In this document: positions 25,842 through 33,627 of the stretch, piece after piece
How the letters are laid out: every line of letters starts with the position of its first letter
Numbering within the stretch: the stretch's first letter is position 1
Assembly (NCBI GenBank): GCA_016222825.1
Contig: JACRQF010000019.1
Coordinates: forward strand, 372,001 to 436,000
Direction: 5' to 3'
From: Verrucomicrobiota bacterium
GTDB lineage: Bacteria > Verrucomicrobiota > Verrucomicrobiia > CAIQCK01
Length of the DNA stretch: 64,000 bases
Position numbers and translations under genes: made by a program
The notes under the pieces: model-generated
Seen by the model: only the letters and a program-made list of their open reading frames with translations
What the model was told of the DNA's origin: nothing
Databases searched by the model: none

Positions 25842-26345
25842 GGGATGGTTTGCGCGCGCCGGGGGATGCATGGCGCGCGTTGGGGGACACATTGCGCGCC
25901 GCAGGGGATGCCTTTGGAGCCGTAAGGGATCAATCCCGTCCGGCAGGGATTGTCTCCCAGGCGGGAAGGGATGCATCCCGCGCCGCAAGGGATGCTTTTT
26001 CTGCCATAAGGGGTGAATCCCCTCCGGCAGGGGCTGCATCCCGGACGGGAAGGGATGAATCCCAAACCGTATGGGATTGATCCCAAATCAAATGGGATGC
26101 ATCCCAAGCCGGACGGGATGAATCCCAAACCGTTTGGGATGTATCCCAGAGCGCATGGGATTGATCCCATATCAAAAGGGATGCATCCCAGGCCAAATGG
26201 GATGTATCCCAAACCGGCCGGGATCAATCCCAAACCATTTGGGATGCATCCCATATCGTTTGGGATTCATCCCAAATCAAATGGGATTGGCCCCCGGAGG
26301 CGGGGGAATCGCCCCTTGTGGCTGGGGGTGCGGTATTTACGTCTC
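25842..26345. repeat. Array of about 24 21-bp units with palindromic core GGGATNNATCCC
   Basis: GGGAT-type cores begin at 25842, 25863, 25884, 25905, 25926, 25946, 25968, 25989, 26010, 26031, 26052, 26073 and then every 21 bp to 26325. The period is kept throughout except for one 20/22 compensating step. The best units (26052-26294) have the full 12-bp palindrome GGGATNNATCCC followed by a 9-bp spacer of consensus A-W-A-Y-C-R-W-W-T whose central C is invariant. The left units are GC-rich and degenerate. Spacers such as AAACCGTTT make a second palindrome with the flanking CCC and GGG. Frames stay open on both strands simply because the period is 21, so coding cannot be argued from that. Confidence 0.95.
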
Positions 26346-26404
26346 CGGGAGCCTGTCTGGCGCTTTTTGAGCAGCCGGCGGGGAACACGGGCACCATGTT
26401 GTAG

Positions 26405-26424
26405 GCCCGCTGCCCTCAGCGGGC
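26405..26424. repeat. REP-like hairpin
   Basis: GCCCGCTG, loop CCCT and CAGCGGGC form a perfect 8-bp stem just right of the palindrome array. A second perfect hairpin follows 17 bp later. Confidence 0.65.
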
Positions 26425-26441
26425 GCTGGATGATGCCCAAC

Positions 26442-26461
26442 GCCGCGTGAAGGCACGCGGC
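26442..26461. repeat. REP-like hairpin
   Basis: GCCGCGTG, loop AAGG and CACGCGGC form a perfect 8-bp stem. Together with the preceding hairpin and the AGCCACCGCGCCCG module at 26476 it makes a REP/BIME-like cluster in the spacer before the 164-residue gene. Confidence 0.65.
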
Positions 26462-26604
26462 CAATACTCGACAACAGCCACCGCGCCCGCAGGTGGTCCA
26501 CCCCAAGCGCTGCGAGTGATCGTCTCGATGTCCGCCGCAAAATGACCCAAAAGAGTCGCCATCGGTTGTCGCTATTGGATGGGTTCTGTGAGACGCTGTA
26601 AGGC

Positions 26605-27099
26605 ATGGAAACTATGTGTGCGGCGGATGCGGTTCATTACGTGACGCGGGATGGCAGCGACTACAATATCCGGTTCCTGGAGAAACGGGTTCCTCTGAGG
26701 AACATCTGGTTCATTTTCGAGGTGAAGGATCTTTCCAAGCGCAAGGTCACCGAACAGGGGATTTCCGTCGGCCGGCAGTTCATCAAGATCGTCGAGGAGA
26801 CCGAAGGGTTTTCAGAGAAGAGCATGTGCGAGCTGGCGTTGCTCCGGCTGAAGATTGCGCTGGAAAGGAAGGAAGAGGACGCCACGGCGAACCGGCCGCG
26901 ACCAATGGTGGACTGCGGTTACGACCTGCACGACATCGAATCCGTGGACAAGCCCGTCTCGATGAAAGCCGAAACCAGCCAGTTTCAGAAGATGCTCGAC
27001 CGGGCGAAGCGAAACATCAGCGAGCCGGTGACGGCTCCCCAACGCGTCCGTCTCCGTTACGGCGGCACTCGCAGAGTCCACCGCTGGGGCCGCATCTGA
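26605..27099 (+). CDS. Hypothetical protein of 164 residues
   Basis: I do not recognise this protein. It starts at the ATG at 26605 (an in-frame ATG three codons later is possible) and has no signal peptide or membrane segment. The N-terminal half has alternating strands (VHYVTRDGSDYNIRFLEKRVP, then IWFIFEVKDLSKRKVTEQG). The C-terminal half is basic and helical (LALLRLKIALERKEED, FQKMLDRAKRNI), ending in an Arg-rich tail. The overall charge suggests nucleic-acid or protein binding, but nothing specific is visible. It follows the palindrome array and hairpin cluster and is convergent with cysN. Confidence 0.55.
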   Translation: METMCAADAVHYVTRDGSDYNIRFLEKRVPLRNIWFIFEVKDLSKRKVTEQGISVGRQFIKIVEETEGFSEKSMCELALLRLKIALERKEEDATANRPRPMVDCGYDLHDIESVDKPVSMKAETSQFQKMLDRAKRNISEPVTAPQRVRLRYGGTRRVHRWGRI

Positions 27100-27170
27100 C
27101 GAAGACTCTACAAGCTGGGCCAGCCGGGAGCCATGCGCGCTGCATCGCTTGAATTCCGGCGGGGAAACTC

Positions 27171-28490
27171 TCAGATCGAGAAATCGGTGTATTCGGGCTT
27201 CACGGCTTCGGTGGGCGGGAAGAGCATGCCGGCGGCGACGGTGGCGTGCGTGCCTTGCTCGATGAGGATGAACGAGCCGGTCAGGCGGTTCGTCGCGTAA
27301 CCGTCGAAGATGAGCGGCTTGGAGGTCTTGAGACGGATTTCGCCGATGTCGTTCAACGCGAGGTCGGGCGCGTCCGGCTCCGGCTCGAACGTGGAGACGT
27401 TGATGCGGTCCTCAATCGCGGTGACAACGGCCTGGACGGTCTGGGTGGTGTGCTTGAGCAGATACCGCCGGCCGCATTGGAGCGGGCGGGGGTGCATCCA
27501 GCAAACCTTCGCGTGCAGGTCGCTGCTCGCGCCGGGGAGGTTATCGGGACCGATGATCATGTCGCCGCGGCTCACGTCAATGTCTTCGTCCAGGACGAGC
27601 GTGATGGACTGCGGGCAGAACGCTTCCGTCACCGGGCCATCGTAGGTCCAGATTTCCTTCACGCGGCTGATGTTGCCGCCGGGCAGGACCATGACTTTCT
27701 GGCCGACCTTGACGATGCCGCCGGCGATCTGGCCGCTGAAACCGCGGAAGTCGTGGAGGCGTGCGTCGGTCGGGTTGTTCGGGCGGTTCACCCACTGCAC
27801 GGGCAGGCGGAAACCGTTGAGGTTCCAGTCGCTGCCGATGTGGACGCTCTCGAGATGGCCGAGCAGCGTCGGGCCGGTATACCACGGCGTCTTCGGCGAC
27901 GGCTCGACGACGTTGTCGCCGTTGAGCGCGCTGATCGGGGCGAACTTCACGTCCTTCATGTCGAGCCGCGGCAGAAACTCCTCGAATTGGTCGCGGATCT
28001 CGATGAAGCGCTCTTCGCTCCAGCCTACGAGATCCATTTTATTGATGGCAATGACAAGGTGCGGGATGCGCAGGAGCGACGCGATGCAGGTGTGGCGGCG
28101 GCTCTGTTCGATGACGCCCTGGCGCGCGTCCACGAGAACGATGGAGAGGTTGGCGGTGGAGGCGCCAGTGACCATATTGCGGGTGTATTGGACGTGGCCG
28201 GGCGTGTCGGCAACGATGAACTTCCGCTTCGGCGTGGCGAAGTAACGATAAGCCACGTCAATGGTGATGCCTTGCTCGCGCTCGGCGCGGAGGCCGTCGG
28301 TGAGGTTGGCGAGGTTGATCTGGCCGCCGCCGGTGATGTCGGCGGAACGCTCCAGCGCCTCGATCTGGTCCTCCATCAGGTTCTTGGAATCGTAGAGGAG
28401 CCGGCCGATGAGCGTGGACTTGCCGTCATCAACGGAGCCGCAGGTGTTGAAGCGGAGGATGTCAACGGGATGATGAGCGGGGATGGGCAT
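27171..28490 (-). CDS. cysN: Sulfate adenylyltransferase large subunit, GTPase
   Basis: This is the 439-residue GTPase subunit of ATP sulfurylase, which with CysD forms adenosine 5'-phosphosulfate (APS) from ATP and sulfate. The G1 loop is CGSVDDGKST, G3 is DTPGH and G4 is NKMD, followed by two elongation-factor-like beta barrels. The ATG at 28490 is the natural start, 32 bp after cysD stops. The protein ends without the APS kinase domain present in CysNC fusions. It is the last gene of the cysI-cysH-cysD-cysN cluster. Confidence 0.95.
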   Translation of the reverse strand: MPIPAHHPVDILRFNTCGSVDDGKSTLIGRLLYDSKNLMEDQIEALERSADITGGGQINLANLTDGLRAEREQGITIDVAYRYFATPKRKFIVADTPGHVQYTRNMVTGASTANLSIVLVDARQGVIEQSRRHTCIASLLRIPHLVIAINKMDLVGWSEERFIEIRDQFEEFLPRLDMKDVKFAPISALNGDNVVEPSPKTPWYTGPTLLGHLESVHIGSDWNLNGFRLPVQWVNRPNNPTDARLHDFRGFSGQIAGGIVKVGQKVMVLPGGNISRVKEIWTYDGPVTEAFCPQSITLVLDEDIDVSRGDMIIGPDNLPGASSDLHAKVCWMHPRPLQCGRRYLLKHTTQTVQAVVTAIEDRINVSTFEPEPDAPDLALNDIGEIRLKTSKPLIFDGYATNRLTGSFILIEQGTHATVAAGMLFPPTEAVKPEYTDFSI

Positions 28491-28500
28491 GGGAAGAAGA

Positions 28501-28528
28501 ATTGGTAATTGGTAACTGGAGATTAGAA
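28501..28528 (-). repeat. 7-bp tandem repeat between cysD and cysN
   Basis: Four 7-bp units on the plus strand (ATTGGTA, ATTGGTA, ACTGGAG, ATTAGAA) fill most of the cysD-cysN spacer. The cysD stop codon (28523-28525) lies inside the last unit. Confidence 0.75.
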
Positions 28529-29461
28529 ATAACCGGCCTTCTTGCGGTCCTCCATCGCTGCTTCGGAAGATTTGTCGTCGGCGCGGGTGCCGCGTTCGGT
28601 GACGCGGGCGGCGGCGATTTCGGCAACGATGTCGTCCACGCTGTCGGCGCGGGATTCGATCATGCCGGTGCTGATCATGTCGGCAATGGTGCGGACGCGG
28701 ACGATAAGGTTCGCGCGCTTCTCGTTCGGCTTTGGGCGCGCGCCGGCGTAGGGATCGGGATGGCCGTTCTCGGAGTGCGGTGGCGGGATGGGCAGCCATT
28801 GACCGCCGCGGCGGAAGCACTCGCGCTCGTGGCTGAAATAAATGCTGGGCACAGACAGCTTCTCTCTGCGGATGTATTCCCACACGTCCATTTCGGTCCA
28901 GTTGGAGAGCGGAAAGACGCGCATGTTTTCTCCGGGGCTGAGCCGGGCGTTGTAGAGGTTCCAGATTTCGGGCCGCTGGTTCTTCGGATCCCACTGGCCG
29001 AAGCCGTCGCGGAAACTGAAGAACCGCTCCTTGGCGCGGGCCTTTTCCTCGTCGCGCCGCGCGCCGCCGATGCAGCAGTCGAAGCGGAATTCCTCGATCG
29101 CGCCGAGCAGCACGGGAATCTGGAGCCGGTTGCGGCTGGTTTCGCTGGCCGAGGCCGTGGCTAGGCCGCGCGCAATGGCGTCATCCACGGTGCGGACGAT
29201 GAGCTTCGCACCGAGTTCCTTCGCGCGGCGGTCACGGAACTCGATGAGTTCGGGAAACTCGTGGCCGGTCTCGATGTTCAGGAACGGCATCGGGATGTCG
29301 GCGGGACGGAAAGCCTTTTCCGCCAGCCGCAACATGCAAATGGAGTCCTTGCCGCCGGAGAAGAGCAGCGCCGGCCGCTCAAACTCCGCGGCGACCTCAC
29401 GCATCACGTGGATGGCCTCGGTTTCGAGATACTGAAGGTGGTCGAGATGGTAGCTGTTCAT
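28523..29461 (-). CDS. cysD: Sulfate adenylyltransferase small subunit
   Basis: This is the 312-residue catalytic subunit of ATP sulfurylase. The PP-loop SGGKDS lies in PALLFSGGKDSICMLRLAEK, and FRDGFGQWDPKNQRPE and VWEYIRREKL are typical of CysD. The usual C-terminal ending (KKAGYF) is present, so the nearby 7-bp repeat has not damaged it. It lies 25 bp after cysH and is transcribed with cysN. Confidence 0.96.
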   Translation of the reverse strand: MNSYHLDHLQYLETEAIHVMREVAAEFERPALLFSGGKDSICMLRLAEKAFRPADIPMPFLNIETGHEFPELIEFRDRRAKELGAKLIVRTVDDAIARGLATASASETSRNRLQIPVLLGAIEEFRFDCCIGGARRDEEKARAKERFFSFRDGFGQWDPKNQRPEIWNLYNARLSPGENMRVFPLSNWTEMDVWEYIRREKLSVPSIYFSHERECFRRGGQWLPIPPPHSENGHPDPYAGARPKPNEKRANLIVRVRTIADMISTGMIESRADSVDDIVAEIAAARVTERGTRADDKSSEAAMEDRKKAGYF

Positions 29462-29486
29462 GGGAAAAAGAACCCGGCGCCGGCGC

Positions 29487-30143
29487 TCAGGCGTTCACAG
29501 CCTTGCCGCCCCACGCCGTGTGCAGGCCGCACTCGCGCTTCTCGTCAGCCTTGGCGGGATCGAAGTAGTCCCACTCGTTTGGCAGATGGTGCTGCTGGAG
29601 ATAAGCCTCCATGTCGGCGTCGGTGAGGTGGAACACGGGACTGACCTTCAGCGCGCCGAAGTTCGGGTCGGCCATGACAATATCGAGGCCGGCGCGAATC
29701 GCGTTTTGCGTCCGGCGCAACGCGGTGATCCAGATGGTCGGCGCGAGTTCCTTCATGCCGCGCTGGAACGGCTCCAGCTTCATCACCGCGCTGAACTTCT
29801 TCAGCCCCTCTTCGTCGTCGGACTGCGGCGCCGGCCCATAGATCGCTTCGCGATGTTTCCGCGTGACGCGCGGGATGTAGGCCTTGAGGTTCAGCTTGAG
29901 CAACGAGCGGAGTTGCTCAGCGTGCTTGTAGGTCGCGGCGCGGTTGTAACCGTGGTCCACCCAGAGCACCGGGATGTCCGGCTGGACTTGCGTGACCAGG
30001 TGCAGGATGACGGCCTCGTAAGGACGGAAGTTCGTCGAGACGATGGCGCGTCCGCCGCCCTGCGCGATGGCCCAGCGGGTTATTTCGAGCGGCGACTTGT
30101 CGCGCAACTCGGCGTTGGCTTTGGCGATTTGTTCGGGAGTCAT
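29487..30143 (-). CDS. cysH: Phosphoadenylylsulfate reductase
   Basis: This is a 218-residue thioredoxin-dependent reductase of activated sulfate. STNFRPYEAVILHL holds the nucleotide-binding region and the C-terminal KRECGLH carries the catalytic Cys, the only Cys in the protein. The extra CC pair that binds the [4Fe-4S] cluster in APS reductases is absent, so by family rules this enzyme should use PAPS, not APS. It starts 6 bp after cysI and is thus part of the same operon. Confidence 0.92.
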   Translation of the reverse strand: MTPEQIAKANAELRDKSPLEITRWAIAQGGGRAIVSTNFRPYEAVILHLVTQVQPDIPVLWVDHGYNRAATYKHAEQLRSLLKLNLKAYIPRVTRKHREAIYGPAPQSDDEEGLKKFSAVMKLEPFQRGMKELAPTIWITALRRTQNAIRAGLDIVMADPNFGALKVSPVFHLTDADMEAYLQQHHLPNEWDYFDPAKADEKRECGLHTAWGGKAVNA

Positions 30144-30149
30144 GGTTGT

Positions 30150-31820
30150 TCAGTTCGCGGCAGGTTGTTCGGCCCACAGCACGCGCGCCACCCAGTCGCC
30201 GAACCGTTCGCCGGCGCGGCGCTCCTGTGCATAGCGCCCCAGCAACGGGCGCAACTCGGCAATGACGTCGGCGTCCTTCACGATGTCCTTCCAGAGGCGA
30301 TTCAAGCGCGTGCTGGCCTCGTTGCCGCCGAGCCAGATTTGGTATTTGCCCGGCGCTTTGCCGACGAAACCGATCTCCGCCATATAAGGCCGCGCGCAGC
30401 CGTTCGGGCAGCCGGTCATGCGAATGATGATCTCCTCGTCACCAAGGCTGACTTCGCCGAGCAGGCCCTCGATGCGCGTGATCAAGTCGGGCAGGTAACG
30501 CTCGCTCTCAGCCAGGCCCAGCCCGCACGTCGGCAGCGAGACGCACGCCATCGAGGCGCAGCGGACGGCGGAGCCTTGACGCGCCACAGAAATGCCGTGG
30601 ACGGCGAGAAGCGCCGTGATGGCCTCGCGCTGCTCGGCGCGGACGTTCGCCAGCAACACGTTGTTGCCGGGGGTGAGCCGGACTTCGGGGCGAAACTGCT
30701 CGACGATTTTCCGCAACGCCGTCTTCATCTGCCGCCGCTCGGTGTCCTTGATGCGTCCGGTTTCCACGAACAAGCCGAGGAACCAGTTGCCGTCAGCCTG
30801 CTCATGCCAGCCGAAGGCATCACCCTGCTTTGTGAAGCTGAACGGCCGCGCTGGAGCCAGCTTGAAGCCGAGACGCTGCTCCAGTTCCGTGCGGAACCAC
30901 TCCACGCCGCGGTCGGCGAGGAGGTATTTCAGGCGCGCGTGTTTGCGGTTGGCGCGGTCGCCGAAATCGCGATGGATCGTCACGACCGCCCGGACCGTCT
31001 GTTCCACCTGGTCGGGAGTGAGGAAGCCAATCACGTCCGCAACACGCGGGAAGGTTTCGTCGTTGCCGTGGCTGCGCCCCATGCCGCCGCCGGCGGCGAG
31101 GTTGAAACCGATAAGTTTCCCCCCCTCCACGATGGCGATCAACCCGGCATCGTTGGCGAACACGTCCACGTCGTTCACCGGCGGAATGGCGAAGGCGATC
31201 TTGAACTTGCGCGGCAGATACGACTTCCCGTAGAGCGGGTCCACGAAGTTCTTCACGTTCTCGTCGGCCAGGTCCAGCGCCTTGCCGTCAATCCAGATCG
31301 AGTGATACGCCGGCGTGCGCGGCGCCAAAGCGGCGGAAAGCTTGCGCGCCTCGGCAAGGATATGCTCCCGCACGCCATCGCTCGCCGGCGAGGGCGAGGC
31401 CGTGACGTTGCGAACCACGTCGCCGCACGCCGCGATGGTCGTCAACAGCGCGTCGTTGATGCCCTTCACCGTCGCGCGCAGGTTCGACTTCAGGACGCTG
31501 TGGAACTGGAGCGTTTGCCGCGACGTGACGCGCAGGGTGTTGTTGCCGTATTGGGTCGAAAGCCGGTCGAGTTCCAGATACTGCGCGGGCGTCAGCACGC
31601 CGCCCGGCACGCGAAGGCGGATCATCATAATGAACTTCTTGCCGGTCTTGCGCAGGTCGCGGTCGTCCTGCTGGTAGATGCCGTGGAACTTGAGGAACTG
31701 GTTGTCGTCGTCGGAGAAGCTGGTAGCGCCGGCGTCGGCCAGCGTTTGCGCGATGTTGCCGGCAAGCGTCGGGCTGCTCTCTTTCAACAACTCGTTCTGC
31801 GATTTCAGGTTGTTTGTCAT
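30150..31820 (-). CDS. cysI: Assimilatory sulfite reductase, siroheme subunit
   Basis: This is a 556-residue siroheme/[4Fe-4S] sulfite reductase that reduces sulfite to sulfide. The four cluster cysteines are seen as ACVSLPTC and TGCPNGC, and the siroheme-binding Arg/Lys region (LRVTSRQTLQFH) is in the first half. The ATG at 31820 is preferred because the frame upstream runs through the AT-rich promoter. It is the first gene of cysI-cysH-cysD-cysN. No cysJ flavoprotein is adjacent, so the electron donor may be ferredoxin. Confidence 0.94.
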   Translation of the reverse strand: MTNNLKSQNELLKESSPTLAGNIAQTLADAGATSFSDDDNQFLKFHGIYQQDDRDLRKTGKKFIMMIRLRVPGGVLTPAQYLELDRLSTQYGNNTLRVTSRQTLQFHSVLKSNLRATVKGINDALLTTIAACGDVVRNVTASPSPASDGVREHILAEARKLSAALAPRTPAYHSIWIDGKALDLADENVKNFVDPLYGKSYLPRKFKIAFAIPPVNDVDVFANDAGLIAIVEGGKLIGFNLAAGGGMGRSHGNDETFPRVADVIGFLTPDQVEQTVRAVVTIHRDFGDRANRKHARLKYLLADRGVEWFRTELEQRLGFKLAPARPFSFTKQGDAFGWHEQADGNWFLGLFVETGRIKDTERRQMKTALRKIVEQFRPEVRLTPGNNVLLANVRAEQREAITALLAVHGISVARQGSAVRCASMACVSLPTCGLGLAESERYLPDLITRIEGLLGEVSLGDEEIIIRMTGCPNGCARPYMAEIGFVGKAPGKYQIWLGGNEASTRLNRLWKDIVKDADVIAELRPLLGRYAQERRAGERFGDWVARVLWAEQPAAN

Positions 31821-31843
31821 GGTCGTAAGTAAAAAGTGGCGAC

Positions 31844-31886
31844 AGGATACAGTTAATCTACTTAATGTCAATAGACATTTAGTAGA
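31844..31886 (-). promoter_or_regulatory. cysI promoter with overlapping inverted-repeat operator
   Basis: On the minus strand TTGACA (31871-31866) and TATCCT (31849-31844) are spaced by 16 bp, a sigma-70-like promoter about 25 bp upstream of cysI. A 30-bp inverted repeat (31857-31886, 13 of 15 positions paired, arms TCTACTWAATGTC) covers the -35 box. The divergent neighbour encodes an Rrf2 regulator, so this is its likely operator. Confidence 0.65.
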
Positions 31887-31985
31887 AATTCCATGTTCGT
31901 AGTAGCAAGAATGTTTTCGTGGCACTCTGGAGCGCGCAACTAATACTTGACCATCCCGATAGAGATTACTACAGTTCGCGGTGCC

Positions 31986-32444
31986 ATGAGACTTTCGTTG
32001 CGCGGTGAATATGCTTTACGGGCCTTGGTTGCGCTAGGCGAAACTTACGATAGCGGCATCGTCCGGATTCAGGCAATCTCCGAACAGCGGAACATCCCGA
32101 AGCGTTTCCTCGAACAGATACTGAACGACTTGAAGTCGGGCGGCTTTGTCGAGAGCCGGCGTGGCGTCGCGGGAGGCTACCGGCTCGCCCGGCCACCGGA
32201 GGAGATCACGCTCGCGGCGTTGCTGCGCCATGTGGAACGCGCGTTGGTGCCGCTGCCCGCCGCGACCAAGACTCACCGGCGCGGCGCCCGTGTGGATGAA
32301 GTGCAGGCAGCCGTCGGCAGCGTGATGCTGGAAGTGCGCACGGCGATGGTGGCCGTGCTGGAGCATGTGACGGTGGCTGACTTGTGCGAGCGCGTCCGCA
32401 AACTGCGCGGGGAGCAGGCGGACGGGGCGGACTACGTGATATGA
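31986..32444 (+). CDS. Rrf2-family transcriptional regulator, CymR-like
   Basis: This is a 152-residue DNA-binding protein. The start MRLSLRGEYALRALVAL at 31986 matches the family N-terminus. The winged helix-turn-helix includes ISEQRNIPKRFLEQILNDLKSGGFVESRRGVAGGYRLARP. Only one Cys is present, so it lacks the three-Cys Fe-S site of IscR and resembles cysteine-metabolism regulators such as CymR. It is divergent from cysI and 25 bp upstream of a transsulfuration gene, which supports control of sulfur assimilation. Confidence 0.88.
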   Translation: MRLSLRGEYALRALVALGETYDSGIVRIQAISEQRNIPKRFLEQILNDLKSGGFVESRRGVAGGYRLARPPEEITLAALLRHVERALVPLPAATKTHRRGARVDEVQAAVGSVMLEVRTAMVAVLEHVTVADLCERVRKLRGEQADGADYVI

Positions 32445-32469
32445 GATTCCCGCGAACGGACGAAAACCT

Positions 32470-33627
32470 ATGACAACCGATAATCAGGATGGATTCAGCA
32501 CGCGGGCCGTGCATAAAGGCCGGGGCTTCGCCGGCACGACCGGCGCCGTGATGCCGCCGGTGTTCATGACCTCGACGTTCGAGAAGGACAACCCGGACGG
32601 CTTCGACTACACCCGCTCCGGCAATCCCAACTTCCGGCTCGTCGAGGAAGCGATCGCGTCGCTCGAAGGCGCGCAGTTCGCCACCTGTTTCGCCAGCGGC
32701 GTGTCGGCGATCACGGCGGTCCTCTCCTGCCTCAAGAGCGGCGACCTCGTGCTCGCGGAGGAGAACATCTACGGTTGCACCTACCGGCTCTTGGAGCGCG
32801 TGTTCAACAAGTTCGGCCTCGTGGCGCGCTACTGCGACCTCAGCCAGCCCGCCAACTGGGAGGAAATCCGCCGCCAGAAACCCGCCGTTGTCTGGCTCGA
32901 AAGCCCCACCAACCCGCTGCTGAAGATCCTCGACATCGCCGGCATCAGCGCTGTCGCGGCGGAAGTCGGCGCGACCGTCGTCGTGGACAACACCTTTGCC
33001 TCGCCCTATCTCCAGCGCCCGCTGGAGCTTGGCGCGACGATGTCGCTCTCATCCACCACGAAATACGTCAACGGCCACAGCGACTGCCTCGGCGGGATCG
33101 TTGCCACCAACGACACGGCGTGGCACAAGCGGATGCTTTTCGCCCAAAAGGCGCTCGGCTTGCAACCGTCACCGTTCGACGCCTGGCTCACCACACGCGG
33201 CCAGCGCACGCTTGCCCTCCGCATGGAGCGGCACTGCGCCAACGCGCTCGAACTTGCGCGCTGGCTGGAAACACGCCGCGGCGTTCGCATGGTGCGTTAC
33301 CCGTTTTTGCCAAGCCATCCGCAGCACGAACTGGCCCGCCGCCAGATGAAAGCCGGCTCCGGCATTCTCATCGCGGAGTTCGACTGCTCGACGGAGAAGG
33401 CGCTGGAGTTCTGTCGCAAACTGCGGCTTTTCACACTCGCCGAAAGCCTCGGCGGCGTCGAGAGCCTCGTCTGTCATCCGCCGACGATGACGCATGCGCA
33501 AGTGCCCGCCGAGGTCCGGCGCAAAGTCGGCATCGGCGACGGCCTCATCCGCTTCTCCGTCGGCATCGAAGATGTCGCCGACTTGCGTCGCGACATTGAC
33601 CAGGCGCTTACCGAGGTGATCGGATGA
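32470..33627 (+). CDS. Cys/Met-metabolism PLP enzyme (MetB/MetC/MetZ type)
   Basis: This is a 385-residue gamma- or beta-family PLP enzyme of transsulfuration. The family signature with the Schiff-base Lys is SSTTKYVNGHSD; DNTFASPYLQRPLELG and the C-terminal ESLVCHPPTMTHA and IRFSVGIED blocks are also present. It could be cystathionine gamma-synthase, cystathionine lyase or O-acylhomoserine sulfhydrylase; these cannot be separated by eye. Its last codon overlaps the next gene (ATGA), so the two are translationally coupled. Confidence 0.88.
   Translation: MTTDNQDGFSTRAVHKGRGFAGTTGAVMPPVFMTSTFEKDNPDGFDYTRSGNPNFRLVEEAIASLEGAQFATCFASGVSAITAVLSCLKSGDLVLAEENIYGCTYRLLERVFNKFGLVARYCDLSQPANWEEIRRQKPAVVWLESPTNPLLKILDIAGISAVAAEVGATVVVDNTFASPYLQRPLELGATMSLSSTTKYVNGHSDCLGGIVATNDTAWHKRMLFAQKALGLQPSPFDAWLTTRGQRTLALRMERHCANALELARWLETRRGVRMVRYPFLPSHPQHELARRQMKAGSGILIAEFDCSTEKALEFCRKLRLFTLAESLGGVESLVCHPPTMTHAQVPAEVRRKVGIGDGLIRFSVGIEDVADLRRDIDQALTEVIG

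Noticed and set aside
25842..26345. CRISPR array
   Set aside because: Repeats are 12 bp and palindromic and spacers only 9 bp and similar to one another. No cas genes are present.
25805..26450. Repeat proteins encoded by the palindrome array in several frames (for example IPxGLGx or MxPKPxG heptads)
   Set aside because: A 21-bp period keeps every frame without a stop open on both strands, so these frames are not evidence of translation. None has a clear ribosome-binding site or a non-repeat domain.
31821..31985. Riboswitch (SAM or T-box type) upstream of cysI
   Set aside because: The leader before cysI is only about 20-30 nt from the predicted promoter. No conserved riboswitch core was seen, and the inverted repeat overlaps the -35 box, not the transcript.
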